Assembly (NCBI GenBank): GCA_022616275.1
Contig: JAKEFB010000011.1
Coordinates: 1-35,280 of the forward strand
From: Chloroflexota bacterium
GTDB lineage: Bacteria > Chloroflexota > Anaerolineae > Promineifilales > Promineifilaceae
Direction: 5' to 3'
DNA length: 35,280 bases
In this document: positions 22,401 to 29,726 of the stretch, one piece after another
How positions within the stretch are numbered: the stretch's first letter is position 1
Layout of the letters: every line of letters begins with the position of its first letter
Position numbers and translations under genes: made by a program
Notes under the pieces: model-generated
Told to the model about the DNA's origin: nothing
The model's database searches: none
What the model saw: the letters and a program-made list of their open reading frames with translations, nothing else

Positions 22401-22582
22401 TCCTGGCGGAAACGGCCGGTGAATTCGGGGTCCTGGGCCAACTGGCGGGGCAGGATCTTGAGGGCCACGGTCCGGTCCACGGCGGCGTGGTAGGCTTTGA
22501 AGACGGTGGCCATGCCGCCCTCGCCGACCTGCTCGATGACCCGATATGGGCCCAGCATTTGTCCCGGTTGGATACTATTCAT
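19469..22582 (-). CDS. Ser/Thr protein kinase with transmembrane helix and propeller sensor
   Basis: 1037 residues. The PknB-type kinase domain occupies ~10-275: glycine loop GEGGMATVFKA, K42 in VALK, HRDVKPANV (137-145), DFG (157-159), GTPSYMSPEQGQG. A Pro/Ala-rich juxtamembrane stretch (~285-375) leads to one helix (IVAGLASLLILAAVVIFAINLF). The external part, ~430-1037, carries about twelve repeats of the type LWVDDDGTIWAGADAGVGRYD, known from two-component-regulator propellers (Reg_prop). These fold as beta-propellers and in Bacteroidetes hybrid kinases sense polysaccharide fragments. A receptor kinase role is inferred; the ligand is unknown. ATG 22582 is preceded by AGGAAA. It lies at the 3' side of the pectin locus after a 118-bp gap with a strong hairpin. 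Confidence 0.93.
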   Translation of the reverse strand: MNSIQPGQMLGPYRVIEQVGEGGMATVFKAYHAAVDRTVALKILPRQLAQDPEFTGRFRQEARTIANLEHPHILPVYDYGESDGYTYLVMRYLDAGTLRARIASAARTGGLPLAQVDHFFSQLADALDYAHGRGVVHRDVKPANVLIDARGSTFLTDFGIARLVESTSSFTGTGALIGTPSYMSPEQGQGVRVDHRSDIYSLGVILYEMITGRVPFQAETPAAVIFKHVYEALPLPSSLKPGLNPRLEQVILKALAKNPADRFATAAEFLAAWKETLSAPAVSTVHPPAPIVAALDLDPTNVQPAAAAPPAVADSGRQPLSSTTDRPSANLATQLASAPTPEPLPTVVESERVAQRPQPSGDPATQVTPTPRAGRRPARAILLIGGIVAGLASLLILAAVVIFAINLFRPQTDIPTRASDSEPAGPGDAEFAPILLGRELPPATPDDLQWTSWGAANLVKAIAIHGDEMVAGAQGSLSIWDRRDGSLLHLFTINDGLPGPEITALWVDDDGTIWAGADAGVGRYDPERQEWQTYTEADGLGSQTIRALLRRRDGTLLAGSIYGGAGSGLNLFDGETWSVFPGFPSGVSDPDRQLDTNVRALVEDDDGVLWVGTDNGLGRYDGENWTRFSTEDGLPSNEITTLYASDDRMLGVGTTAGVAGFDGEAFEVAEELAGNSIFGLLQDSQGHYWVAGREPGLSRFDPGSEEWEFFPDTSYWYSPVEDEDGNLYFGANGVARYDGQAFTNWLVPNVPLQGGYQRILAAPDGALWFGEYALSTDIFNPETGQWTPFEGLPCCPVPLAFDTQGRLWAGDSGLVWIVDGDQQMRITADDGLPAEAFVWDVDFFTDGGASIATEAGWAIWDGQRISILRTPADGSGMPSERVYTVLVTADQISWLGMDLGLSRLDRDHNWTHYTIGNPFGETMERITDIAEDAGGAIWVTTSGDGIYRFDGDQIDHFERDNPAVELLSNHVTGVTIAPDGTLWFGFSYDGAGHFDGQNWTFYRWEDGLIINDVRDIFVDDSGAVWFATSGGVTRYRP

Positions 22583-22644
22583 CTGAATTTCCTGGCACGA
22601 TTGTACCGGGAAAGTGTGGTTTTGGAAAAGGATGGCTCCCTGTA

Positions 22645-22686
22645 TAGAGCGTAGTGCGTATTTTGCCGGCTACGCACTACGCTCTA
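22645..22686. repeat. Perfect 16-bp hairpin (array F) between pectate lyase and kinase genes
   Basis: TAGAGCGTAGTGCGTA (22645-22660) and its exact complement (22671-22686) enclose a 10-nt loop. The arms contain a 7-nt period (GCGTAGT/GCGTA). It lies 15 bp beyond the pectate lyase stop. On the minus strand a short A run, not a T run, is inside the loop, so terminator function is uncertain; it may protect the 3' end of the pectin mRNA. Confidence 0.7.
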
Positions 22687-22700
22687 AAACAAATAGGGGC

Positions 22701-24062
22701 TTAGTCCCAATTGAAAGGTCCCGCGCCGGACTGCACCGCGGGGAGCACGTCCTGGGTATCCTCTATCTCGAGGAAAAGCGTTGGCGCCCAACCCACAGCG
22801 CCGGAAAGGTCAGGATCATTCACGGCATTGTAGGCGGCCAGCACGTCAATAGCCTGATGGCCTGATTGTGAGGGCGCGTTGAGGAGCGTTCCCGACTCGT
22901 GGATGGCCGTGCCGTTCAAGCGCTCGATGAACTGGTCGGGGGTGATGCCGGTGCTTGGGTTGACCCAGAAGAAGTTGTTCTCGGCGTAAATGGCCGACTC
23001 AATACCCACGCCCCAACTGTAGACATAGTTAGAGGCATTGCCGATCTGGTAGTAGTTGTTGTAGATATGGACCTGGCCGAAACGAACGCGCGCCGCCCGC
23101 TGGCCCAGGTTCTCGAATAAATTGTGGTGCAGGGTCACGCGCAACTTGCCTCGATCCGCGCTCGCACCGTCGGATGAGCCGATGAGCATGACCTTGTCAT
23201 GGTTCACGAAGCGGTTCCAGGAGACGGTTACGAAATCAGAGGCATTGGTGATGTCCAACAGCCCATCATGTACCTGGTACAACACGCCAAAGTAATCGGG
23301 CAGCGTGCTGTCGGCCGTCTCACGGTCCAGGAAGGTATTGTGATCAATCCAGACGTGATCGCTGTTGCGCAGGGAAATGGAATCATACAGGGCGTTCCAT
23401 GCCCCCAGGTCGCCGTCAGTTGGATCCCAGGCCGGGAAGCAGTCGTAGGTATCCTCAAAGGTGATGTTGCGAATGATAATATTGGTGCGGTTGGCGGTCG
23501 AACTGCCGCGAATGTCCAGCCATGCACCGCGAATCGTTACCTGTTTGTCCAGCCCGACGATGGTGGTGTTGGAGCCGACCCTGATCCTGACGCGATCTTG
23601 CTGCGCGTTGCGAGAGGCTATACGTGCGTCTTCCAGCGGCCCACTCGGCGCTTCATCCCGGCCCCAGACGGCCGGGTCGTAGGCGGCGAGAAAGGCTTCC
23701 AGGGTATAGTCATCGCGGTAGTAATCTTCGCAGGCCAGAGGCTCGTTGTTGTCGTCCACGTTGGCGTCAATCGTGCCGCCCACGTAGATGATCTTGGGCG
23801 TGTTGGACGGCGACGACGACGGCGGCGGGTAGACCCCATTATTGAGGGCGGCAATTAATTCCTGCCGGTTCGTCACGGTGTAAACCTGGCTGGGGTCTGC
23901 CAGTGAGCCGCCGGTCGTTCCGGTGGCGAATGACGCCCAACCGTCGTTAGTCGCCAGTATTTCGCGCCCCAGGTCTCGTTCTTCCGAAGCCATGGCCGAT
24001 ATAGCCGCCACGGCGAGGGCGACCGAACAGATCATAATCATAATCGTTCTGAAGATACGCAT
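22701..24062 (-). CDS. Secreted pectate lyase, polysaccharide lyase family 1
   Basis: 453 residues. An N-terminal signal peptide (MIMICSVALAVAAISAMAS) is followed by the right-handed beta-helix of PL1: NTTIVGLDKQVTIRGAWLDI, NIIIRNITFED, SISLRNSDHVWIDHNTFLD, DFVTVSWNRFVNHDKVMLIG, LRVTLHHNLFEN, FGQVHIYNNYYQIG. Calcium-dependent PL1 enzymes cleave polygalacturonate by beta-elimination, giving 4,5-unsaturated oligomers. The W-I-D-H and HDK/HHN motifs are intact. At the conserved RxPRxRxG site the sequence is RAARVRFG, an alanine replacing the proline. Last gene of the pectin block; ribosome site AGGAGA before ATG 24062. Confidence 0.9.
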   Translation of the reverse strand: MRIFRTIMIMICSVALAVAAISAMASEERDLGREILATNDGWASFATGTTGGSLADPSQVYTVTNRQELIAALNNGVYPPPSSSPSNTPKIIYVGGTIDANVDDNNEPLACEDYYRDDYTLEAFLAAYDPAVWGRDEAPSGPLEDARIASRNAQQDRVRIRVGSNTTIVGLDKQVTIRGAWLDIRGSSTANRTNIIIRNITFEDTYDCFPAWDPTDGDLGAWNALYDSISLRNSDHVWIDHNTFLDRETADSTLPDYFGVLYQVHDGLLDITNASDFVTVSWNRFVNHDKVMLIGSSDGASADRGKLRVTLHHNLFENLGQRAARVRFGQVHIYNNYYQIGNASNYVYSWGVGIESAIYAENNFFWVNPSTGITPDQFIERLNGTAIHESGTLLNAPSQSGHQAIDVLAAYNAVNDPDLSGAVGWAPTLFLEIEDTQDVLPAVQSGAGPFNWD

Positions 24063-24078
24063 GGGTTTTCTCCTCTTA

Positions 24079-24843
24079 TTACCGGCTGAGCCAGCCGCCG
24101 TCCACGGGCACGATAGCCCCGTGCATATAATCGGAAGCTGGCGACGCCAGGAAAATCACGACTCCGCTGAGATCGCCGGGCACTCCCCAGCGACCGGCCG
24201 GGATACGCTCCAGGATAGCCTGGTTACGCCCGGCGTCGGCCCTTAGGGCGGCGGTGTTGTCGGTGGCCATGTAGCCCGGGGCGATAGCGTTGACGTTGAC
24301 GTTGTGTCTGGCCCACTCGTTCGCCAGGGCGTGGGTCAGGCCGGCCAGGCCGCTCTTGGCGGCCGTGTAGGCCGGAACCCTGACGCCACCCTGGAAGGAA
24401 AGCATCGAGGCAATGTTGATGATCTTGCCACCTCCTTGTTGCACCATCTGGCGCGCGGCCGCTTGTGATAGAAAAAAGAGCGCTTTCAGGTTGACCTGCA
24501 GCACTTCATCCCAATCGGCCTCACTAATTTCCAGGGCGGGGCCACGGCGGATGATCCCGGCGTTGTTGACCAGGATGTCCAGCCGCCCCATCTGGAAGAG
24601 TACCTGAGTGATCACATCTTGAAGATCGGTGACGGTTGCGGCCGCGAGGTCGCAGCAGATATGGCTGAACCGTCGCCCCAGCCCGGTTACCCGATCTCCA
24701 GTCTCATCACCCGGCCGGCGCCCCAGGGAAACGATGTCTGCGCCCGCTCCGGCCAGGGCAACCGCCATGGTCTGGCCCAGTCCGGCCGTTGCGCCTGTGA
24801 CCAGCGCTACTCGTCCATCCAGACGAAACAGTTCCAGCGCCAT
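24079..24843 (-). CDS. kduD: 2-dehydro-3-deoxy-D-gluconate 5-dehydrogenase
   Basis: 254 residues from ATG 24843 (AGGAG upstream), the family's usual length; a longer frame starting at 24963 only adds sequence overlapping the isomerase gene. Classical SDR: TGATAGLGQ (cofactor loop), NNAG, S146, Y159, K163 in YTAAK. Stretches such as LVNNAGIIRRGPALE, KIINIASMLSFQGGVRVP, NVNAIAPGYMATDNTAALRAD and ILERIPAGRWGVPGDLSG are as in E. coli KduD. It reduces 2,5-diketo-3-deoxygluconate (DKII) to 2-keto-3-deoxygluconate with NAD(P)H, the last pectin-specific step. The KDG kinase and KDPG aldolase genes are not in the window. Confidence 0.95.
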   Translation of the reverse strand: MALELFRLDGRVALVTGATAGLGQTMAVALAGAGADIVSLGRRPGDETGDRVTGLGRRFSHICCDLAAATVTDLQDVITQVLFQMGRLDILVNNAGIIRRGPALEISEADWDEVLQVNLKALFFLSQAAARQMVQQGGGKIINIASMLSFQGGVRVPAYTAAKSGLAGLTHALANEWARHNVNVNAIAPGYMATDNTAALRADAGRNQAILERIPAGRWGVPGDLSGVVIFLASPASDYMHGAIVPVDGGWLSR

Positions 24844-24860
24844 TGAGCCACGCTCCTGGT

Positions 24861-25688
24861 TTAGTGTCCCAAATCCCGCAGCATCGGCACGGTGCGACCT
24901 ACCCAACCGACATTGGTATCGTCCGCAACCGCCTGCACTCGATGATGCCCGGCCAGGAACCATAAGTAGTAGGTGGTATAGCCCGGCGCACTGACGACAG
25001 TGTGGTAGCCGTGGGGGATCATGAGGACAGTGTTGTTGCGCACGACGTAGCCGGTGTCTATTTCATTGGTGTAAAAACGGGCCATGCCGAAGCCATCAGG
25101 CGCGTTGACCTTGAAAAAGTACATCTCTTCGTGGTATGCCTCGCGGGGCAGGTTGTCCACCTCGTGTTTGTGCGGCGGGTAGGTGCTCCAGTTGCCCGAT
25201 GGGGTGTAGGTCTCGCCGACAATGAGGCGGGCGGCGGGCAAATCGGGCTGGCCGGCCTCGGTAAGAATCTGGTGGAAGTGACGGGAGAAATTAGCCGCCC
25301 CCCATACGCCAGAAGTGACCTGCGCCGGTAGGATGACATACGGCTCGACTTCGAGGTCACTGGGGGCGCTACAGAGCCCCACTTCCAAAGGGCCGTGGGC
25401 GGTGATAGTGTAGCTGGCCCGGCAGGGAATGTAGACAGAATGGGGTTTGCCGGAGAAGACGCCGGCCCGGCCGCCGACTTTCCCAAATGGTTGGCCATTG
25501 ACGATGAACGTGCCCTGGCCACCGAGGATGACTGCCAGCACCTCGCGATCAGCGCTCTTCCCGCTGTAACTCTGGCCGTCCGCCAGGGAGAGCAGGTGAA
25601 AATCCAGCAATTTGCAGGGGTTACTGGGCAGTTGATTGAGACCACTTTGGGTCGGGACAGCTTCAAAATAAGACATAGTTTTACTCAC
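24861..25688 (-). CDS. IolB/KduI-superfamily isomerase (IolB-like)
   Basis: 275 residues, bicupin. The second cupin holds the metal site: SGNWSTYPPHKHEVDNLP (H173, H175), YHEEMYFF (E187/E188), and later PHGYHTV. These match IolB (5-deoxyglucuronate isomerase) line by line, including DNLP and PGYTTYYLWFLAG, rather than the KduI pattern. In the inositol pathway IolB converts 5-deoxyglucuronate to a 2-deoxy-5-keto acid. No other iol gene is here; the gene stands between GH105 and kduD, where KduI (5-keto-4-deoxyuronate isomerase) is expected. I infer that it performs that related ketol isomerisation. Start GTG 25688 overlaps the GH105 stop by 4 bp; ATG 25676 is possible. Confidence 0.85.
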   Translation of the reverse strand: MSKTMSYFEAVPTQSGLNQLPSNPCKLLDFHLLSLADGQSYSGKSADREVLAVILGGQGTFIVNGQPFGKVGGRAGVFSGKPHSVYIPCRASYTITAHGPLEVGLCSAPSDLEVEPYVILPAQVTSGVWGAANFSRHFHQILTEAGQPDLPAARLIVGETYTPSGNWSTYPPHKHEVDNLPREAYHEEMYFFKVNAPDGFGMARFYTNEIDTGYVVRNNTVLMIPHGYHTVVSAPGYTTYYLWFLAGHHRVQAVADDTNVGWVGRTVPMLRDLGH

Positions 25689-26830
25689 ACTCCGGTATTG
25701 CTGGTCAAAGCGCTTTCCAGCTCAATGGCAGCGTTGAGAAACGCTCCGACACCGTGCAGGTTGTTGGTGATGACGGGTTCACCCACGTAATACTCAAACG
25801 AGCCATCGCGGTAGGGATTGCCGCCCAGCCCGGCCGTGGAGCAAATACCATGTAAGTCAATCCGGCCTTCGTCGTCTAGCGTCACCAGGTGATTGAGCAA
25901 CCCATTAAACCCCCTGACGGCAACGGGCAGCCAGCCGGAGTCGAGATAGCCGTTACGCACCCCCCTGGCGATGGCGTAGATAAACATGCTGGTGCCGGAC
26001 GCCTCCAGGTAATTGCCCGGCCGGTCACCCTGATCGAGCACCTGCCACCACAGCCCGGTGGCTTTGTCCTGCAGGCGGGCCACGGCCGAAAGGGCACGCT
26101 CCAGAATGGCGATCAATTCCGAGCGAACCGGATGTTGTGGCGGGAAAAAGTCCAAAACGTCGTTAATGGCCATCACGTACCAGCCGATGGCCCGGCCCCA
26201 GAAATGGGGCGAGCAACCAGTCGCGGGATTGGCCCAGGGCATCTGGCGACTTTCATCCCAGGCGTGGTAAAGCAGGCCCGTGTGCGGCTCTCTGGTGTGT
26301 TTTTCCAGGGCGATGATTTGAAAGGCGAGATCGTCAAAGGCGGCCGGCTCGTCGAAAGCGGCCGCAAACTCGGCGTAAAACGGTGCCCCCATGTAGATAC
26401 CGTCGAGCCACATCTGGTAGGGATAGATCTTTTTGTGCCAGAAGCCGCCCTCGTGGGTGCGAGGGTGGCTACGCAATTGCTCCCGCAGAAGCCAGATCGC
26501 CCGGCGATACCGTTCCTCACCCGTCACCCGATAGAGCGGGAAGAGTAACTTGCCGGGATTGATCTGGTCTATGTTGTACTCTTCCAAGGTATAGCTCCTG
26601 ATCCCCCCTGAAGCGTCTACAAAACGATCCACGTAGGCGACCAGGTTTTGCCAATAACGGTCGTCGCCGGTGAGGTGCCATAGCTGGAAGATACCCTTGA
26701 ACAGCAGGCCATCCGTGTAGTGCCATCTGGCTTCAGACAGAGTGTAACGGCTCAGGGCTGAAGCGGCGATGCGCAAAGACCAGGGCGTTGCGGCAACTAC
26801 GGCCGGTTGGCTCAAGGCGCCAGGTTGCAT
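25685..26830 (-). CDS. Unsaturated rhamnogalacturonyl/galacturonyl hydrolase, GH105
   Basis: 381 residues with the alpha6/alpha6 barrel of GH88/GH105 (YteR/YesR-like). Recognisable are RWHYTDGLLFKGIFQLWHL, the catalytic region KIYPYQMWLDGIYMGAPFY (D143 as general acid/base by family analogy), HFWGRAIGWYVMAINDVLDF and EASGTSMFIYAIARGVRNGYL. The enzyme hydrates the double bond of 4,5-unsaturated uronates at the end of pectin fragments and frees the sugar as 5-keto-4-deoxyuronate. No signal peptide is seen, so it acts in the cytoplasm on imported oligomers. AAGGAG precedes ATG 26830. Confidence 0.92.
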   Translation of the reverse strand: MQPGALSQPAVVAATPWSLRIAASALSRYTLSEARWHYTDGLLFKGIFQLWHLTGDDRYWQNLVAYVDRFVDASGGIRSYTLEEYNIDQINPGKLLFPLYRVTGEERYRRAIWLLREQLRSHPRTHEGGFWHKKIYPYQMWLDGIYMGAPFYAEFAAAFDEPAAFDDLAFQIIALEKHTREPHTGLLYHAWDESRQMPWANPATGCSPHFWGRAIGWYVMAINDVLDFFPPQHPVRSELIAILERALSAVARLQDKATGLWWQVLDQGDRPGNYLEASGTSMFIYAIARGVRNGYLDSGWLPVAVRGFNGLLNHLVTLDDEGRIDLHGICSTAGLGGNPYRDGSFEYYVGEPVITNNLHGVGAFLNAAIELESALTSNTGV

Positions 26831-26907
26831 GGTTCCGTTGCTCCTTCTTCTGACTCGCCGGTCAGGTCGTCAGGTAAAGCGCCGGCATCACTGACGTTGT
26901 GGCCGGC

Positions 26908-26937
26908 CAGCGCCAGAAGAACCGGTTTCTGGCGCTG
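26908..26937. repeat. 11-bp hairpin after the binding-protein gene
   Basis: CAGCGCCAGAA (26908-26918) pairs with TTCTGGCGCTG (26927-26937) around an 8-nt loop. It lies in the 131-bp gap between the solute-binding protein and GH105 genes. No T run follows on the minus strand. By analogy with other binding-protein operons it may block 3' decay and keep the binding-protein mRNA in excess. Confidence 0.6.
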
Positions 26938-26961
26938 ACCGGGAATGGAGGAGAAAAACCC

Positions 26962-28800
26962 TTACTCTTCGAGGAGCCCGGCATCTACCAGACTTTGTCT
27001 GGCCGAGGCTTCATATTCCACTGCGCCCAGGCCATCTAGTCCAGCCAGGTAGGCGGCCCAGTTCTCTTCGTTCAGCTCTACCTGTCCCAGAACAAACTGG
27101 ATCAGACCTTCATTGTAGAAGCGGTCGAAGTCGGCAGCGTTGGCGGGGGGCAGGATGACCTGGATGCCACGGCCGTCTACCCAGGGCTGGTTCTGGAAGA
27201 ACCCCAGAAAGATCATTGGCTCCATCGTACGGCCATTCAACGTCTGGTAGGTTGGGTAGCGGGCATTGATCTCTTCCTGCGTGTTATAGAAGATCAACTG
27301 GTTCCGCATCTGGGTGAATGGTTGCCGTTCCGGGGCAGTGTAGGCCTGCGTTGGGTCAAGGCCTTCGGTGGAGATGTTGCCGTTGGCGTCGAAGACGAAG
27401 TTCACCCCTTCCTCGCCAAAACCAAGCAGGTAGTAGCCGTCGGTGGCCATCCATTCCAGCAGGCGAGCAATGGCTTCACCCTTGCCGGCGTCCGCAGCCT
27501 GTTGCGATACGGCGAAGATGTTTCCCCGCCCGGTGTAGACGCCGTAGGAAGCGTCACCGCCGGGGCCGGTGGGCGCAGGCAACGAAATCCATTCGCCTTC
27601 AGGGAAGTTCTCGTCGAAGGGGGCGTAGTTGGACTGGTTGGTCAGAGCGGCGAAGTCTTCCCACATGATGCCGAAGGAGCCTTGTTTCCAGCGGGCGCGG
27701 AACTCATCACGGCTGAGGGTGGGCCAGTCGGGATCGATAACCCGGGCGTCCACCAACGATTTCATATAGGCCAGCGCGTCCAGGTATTGAGGCTGGCGCA
27801 CGTTGAGGCCGAAGTTGGCCGGATCGCTGAAGTTCCAGACGCCGGGTACGCCGTAGGCCCCAAATATCCAGTCGAAGCGGGTGCCGATCCCCTGGCCGTT
27901 GATGAAACCACCAATACCATACGTGTCGTTTTGACCGTTGCCATCGGGGTCTTGTTCGGTAAAGGCGACGGCGACCTCGTAAATTTCTTCGAGGGTGGTG
28001 GGTGGTTCAAGGCCAAGAGCCTCCAACCAATCCTGGCGGATGACCAGACCCTCCCGCCTGGGCAGGGGAGGCAGTTCGGGCAGGCCATACTGGTGGCCGT
28101 CGAACGTCACCAGGTCAATGAGAAGCGGATCGTTGTAATGAGTTTCGACGCGCCGGGGCATGAGGGGCATCAAATCCTCGACCGGGGCGACCAGACCCAG
28201 TTCGACCATGCGGAACAGGGCGCCGCGACTATCGTTGCTGGCGCTGACGAGCTGGAAGAAGTCGGGCAGCTCGTTGGCTGCGGCGGCGGCGTTGAGCTTG
28301 GCTTCTCCATCGGCGCCGGTCGGAATGATGACATACGTCAGGTCAATGTTCAGTTCTTCCAGAATGATGTCATAGGCGATCCAGTCATCGGGGGGTGGGC
28401 CGGCCTCGGTCACAGTAGCCAGGGCCCACAGCTCGATGTCTACGGGTATAGCGGCCAGTTCGGCTTCGGCCGTGGCCTGGGCATTGGCCGCCGCTTCGGC
28501 TTCCGCTTCGGCTTCGGCCAGGGCGCTTTCGGCTTCGGCCAGTTCGGCCTGGGCTTCGGCCAGTTGGGCTTCTAATTCGGCGCTGGCTTCTTCATCCCCT
28601 TCTGCGGCCGCTTCAAGCGCCGCCAGCGCCGCATCGGCCGTGGCCTGGGCATTCGCGGCTGTTTCCTGGGCTGCCTCCAACTCGGCCGTGTCTGCAGTTG
28701 GCGCCGTTGTACTGCCCGACGAGCAGGCGACCAACAACGCGGCACACAGAATCAATACGAGCAGGGCAGGCCGTGAGTAATCCATCTTCTTGCGTTTCAT
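26962..28800 (-). CDS. Solute-binding lipoprotein of sugar ABC transporter (LplA-like) with coiled-coil stalk
   Basis: 612 residues. Lipoprotein signal with lipobox LLVAC (C26). Residues ~35-115 are almost only Ala, Glu, Gln, Asp and Leu with the repeated phrase ANAQATA, a predicted long coiled coil between membrane anchor and binding domain; ordinary LplA-type proteins (~500-550 residues) lack it. The binding domain follows: WIAYDIILEELNIDLTYVII, LPDFFQLVSAS, EEIYEVAVAFTEQDPDGNGQNDTYGI, WEDFAALTN. It belongs to the family 1 extracellular binding proteins found with LplB/LplC permeases. Position between permeases and GH105 points to unsaturated or saturated oligogalacturonides as ligand. AAGGAGAAAGGAAG is an excellent ribosome site. 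Confidence 0.9.
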   Translation of the reverse strand: MKRKKMDYSRPALLVLILCAALLVACSSGSTTAPTADTAELEAAQETAANAQATADAALAALEAAAEGDEEASAELEAQLAEAQAELAEAESALAEAEAEAEAAANAQATAEAELAAIPVDIELWALATVTEAGPPPDDWIAYDIILEELNIDLTYVIIPTGADGEAKLNAAAAANELPDFFQLVSASNDSRGALFRMVELGLVAPVEDLMPLMPRRVETHYNDPLLIDLVTFDGHQYGLPELPPLPRREGLVIRQDWLEALGLEPPTTLEEIYEVAVAFTEQDPDGNGQNDTYGIGGFINGQGIGTRFDWIFGAYGVPGVWNFSDPANFGLNVRQPQYLDALAYMKSLVDARVIDPDWPTLSRDEFRARWKQGSFGIMWEDFAALTNQSNYAPFDENFPEGEWISLPAPTGPGGDASYGVYTGRGNIFAVSQQAADAGKGEAIARLLEWMATDGYYLLGFGEEGVNFVFDANGNISTEGLDPTQAYTAPERQPFTQMRNQLIFYNTQEEINARYPTYQTLNGRTMEPMIFLGFFQNQPWVDGRGIQVILPPANAADFDRFYNEGLIQFVLGQVELNEENWAAYLAGLDGLGAVEYEASARQSLVDAGLLEE

Positions 28801-28833
28801 CTTCCTTTCTCCTTTTATTGTCTGAGGATTAAG

Positions 28834-29712
28834 TTACTCTTTGACAGCGCCTAACAACGTGCCTTTGGTGAAGTAACGCTGTATCCAGGGATACACCAAA
28901 AGCATGGGTAACATGGTGATAAGCACGGCGGCCGATTTCAACGATTCGATGGACGTGGAGCTAAAGGCGTTAAACTCGACGTATTCATTGAAGCTGGCAG
29001 AAATGAGAATGTTGCGCAGGAGCACCGGTAGCGGCATGAGGTCATTGTCATTCAGGTAAAGAATGGGCGTGAAGAACTCATTCCAGAAGTAGACGGCGTA
29101 AAACAGCCCAATCGTGAGCAAGATCGGTTTAGAGAGGGGCAGGACTACCTGCCGCAATACCTGCAACTCATTCGCCCCATCTATGCGCGCCGCTTCTTTT
29201 AGCTCCTCCGGCAAACCCTCAAAGAAGCTCATCATGACCAGCGTGTTGTAGACACTGATGGCGGGCGGCAGGGTGACGGCAAAGAACGTGTTAGTCAGCT
29301 CCAATTTCGTCACCAGCAGATAGGTCGGTACGAGACCAGGGTGGAACAAAAAGGTGAAAAGTATCAAGAGCATGATGATCCGGCGGCCGGGCAAGGAGCG
29401 CGCGGAAAGGCCATAGGCCAGAGGCACCGTGAGGATGAGGCTGAGGGCGGTGCCTGATAAAGTGATAATCAGGCTGTTCAACATCGCTCGGGGGAAGAGC
29501 GGGTGGCTGAGGAGCTGCTCGAAAGCGGTCGGTGTCCACTCGAGTGGTGAGAGGAAGAAGGGCACGCCCTCCCGAGTGTAGATGTTTAGCGGGGTGAAGG
29601 CGGTGACGATGACACGCCAGAGCGGAACGACGACGGCGATTAAGACCGACAGTAGAAAAATGGCGACGACGATTTGATAGGTAACGGCATCACGGGTTTT
29701 GGTTTGATACAC
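28834..29712 (-). CDS. Sugar ABC transporter permease, LplC/YtcP-like
   Basis: 292 residues, six hydrophobic helices, and the permease coupling motif EELKEAARIDGANELQVLRQ (EAA loop) that contacts the ATPase. The C-terminus (PMLLVYPWIQRYFTKGTLLGAVKE) is typical of the MalG-type partner in LplBC pairs. Start GTG 29712 with GAGGTG in front. No ATPase gene is in the locus, so the pair probably uses a shared MsmK/UgpC-type ATPase encoded elsewhere, as is usual for this group. Confidence 0.94.
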   Translation of the reverse strand: MYQTKTRDAVTYQIVVAIFLLSVLIAVVVPLWRVIVTAFTPLNIYTREGVPFFLSPLEWTPTAFEQLLSHPLFPRAMLNSLIITLSGTALSLILTVPLAYGLSARSLPGRRIIMLLILFTFLFHPGLVPTYLLVTKLELTNTFFAVTLPPAISVYNTLVMMSFFEGLPEELKEAARIDGANELQVLRQVVLPLSKPILLTIGLFYAVYFWNEFFTPILYLNDNDLMPLPVLLRNILISASFNEYVEFNAFSSTSIESLKSAAVLITMLPMLLVYPWIQRYFTKGTLLGAVKE

Positions 29713-29726
29713 AGAACACCTCGTGG

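Noticed and set aside
22645-22686. Rho-independent terminator of the pectin operon
   Set aside because: The hairpin is perfect but has no T run after it on the minus strand; kept only as a repeat hairpin.
24844-24963. Longer KduD protein starting at 24963
   Set aside because: The extension overlaps the isomerase gene by about 100 bp; the ATG at 24843 with AGGAG gives the usual length.
27322-28575. 417-codon open frame on the plus strand
   Set aside because: It is antisense to the binding-protein gene; its Phe/Gly-rich repeats mirror the Ala/Glu stalk and it has no family features.
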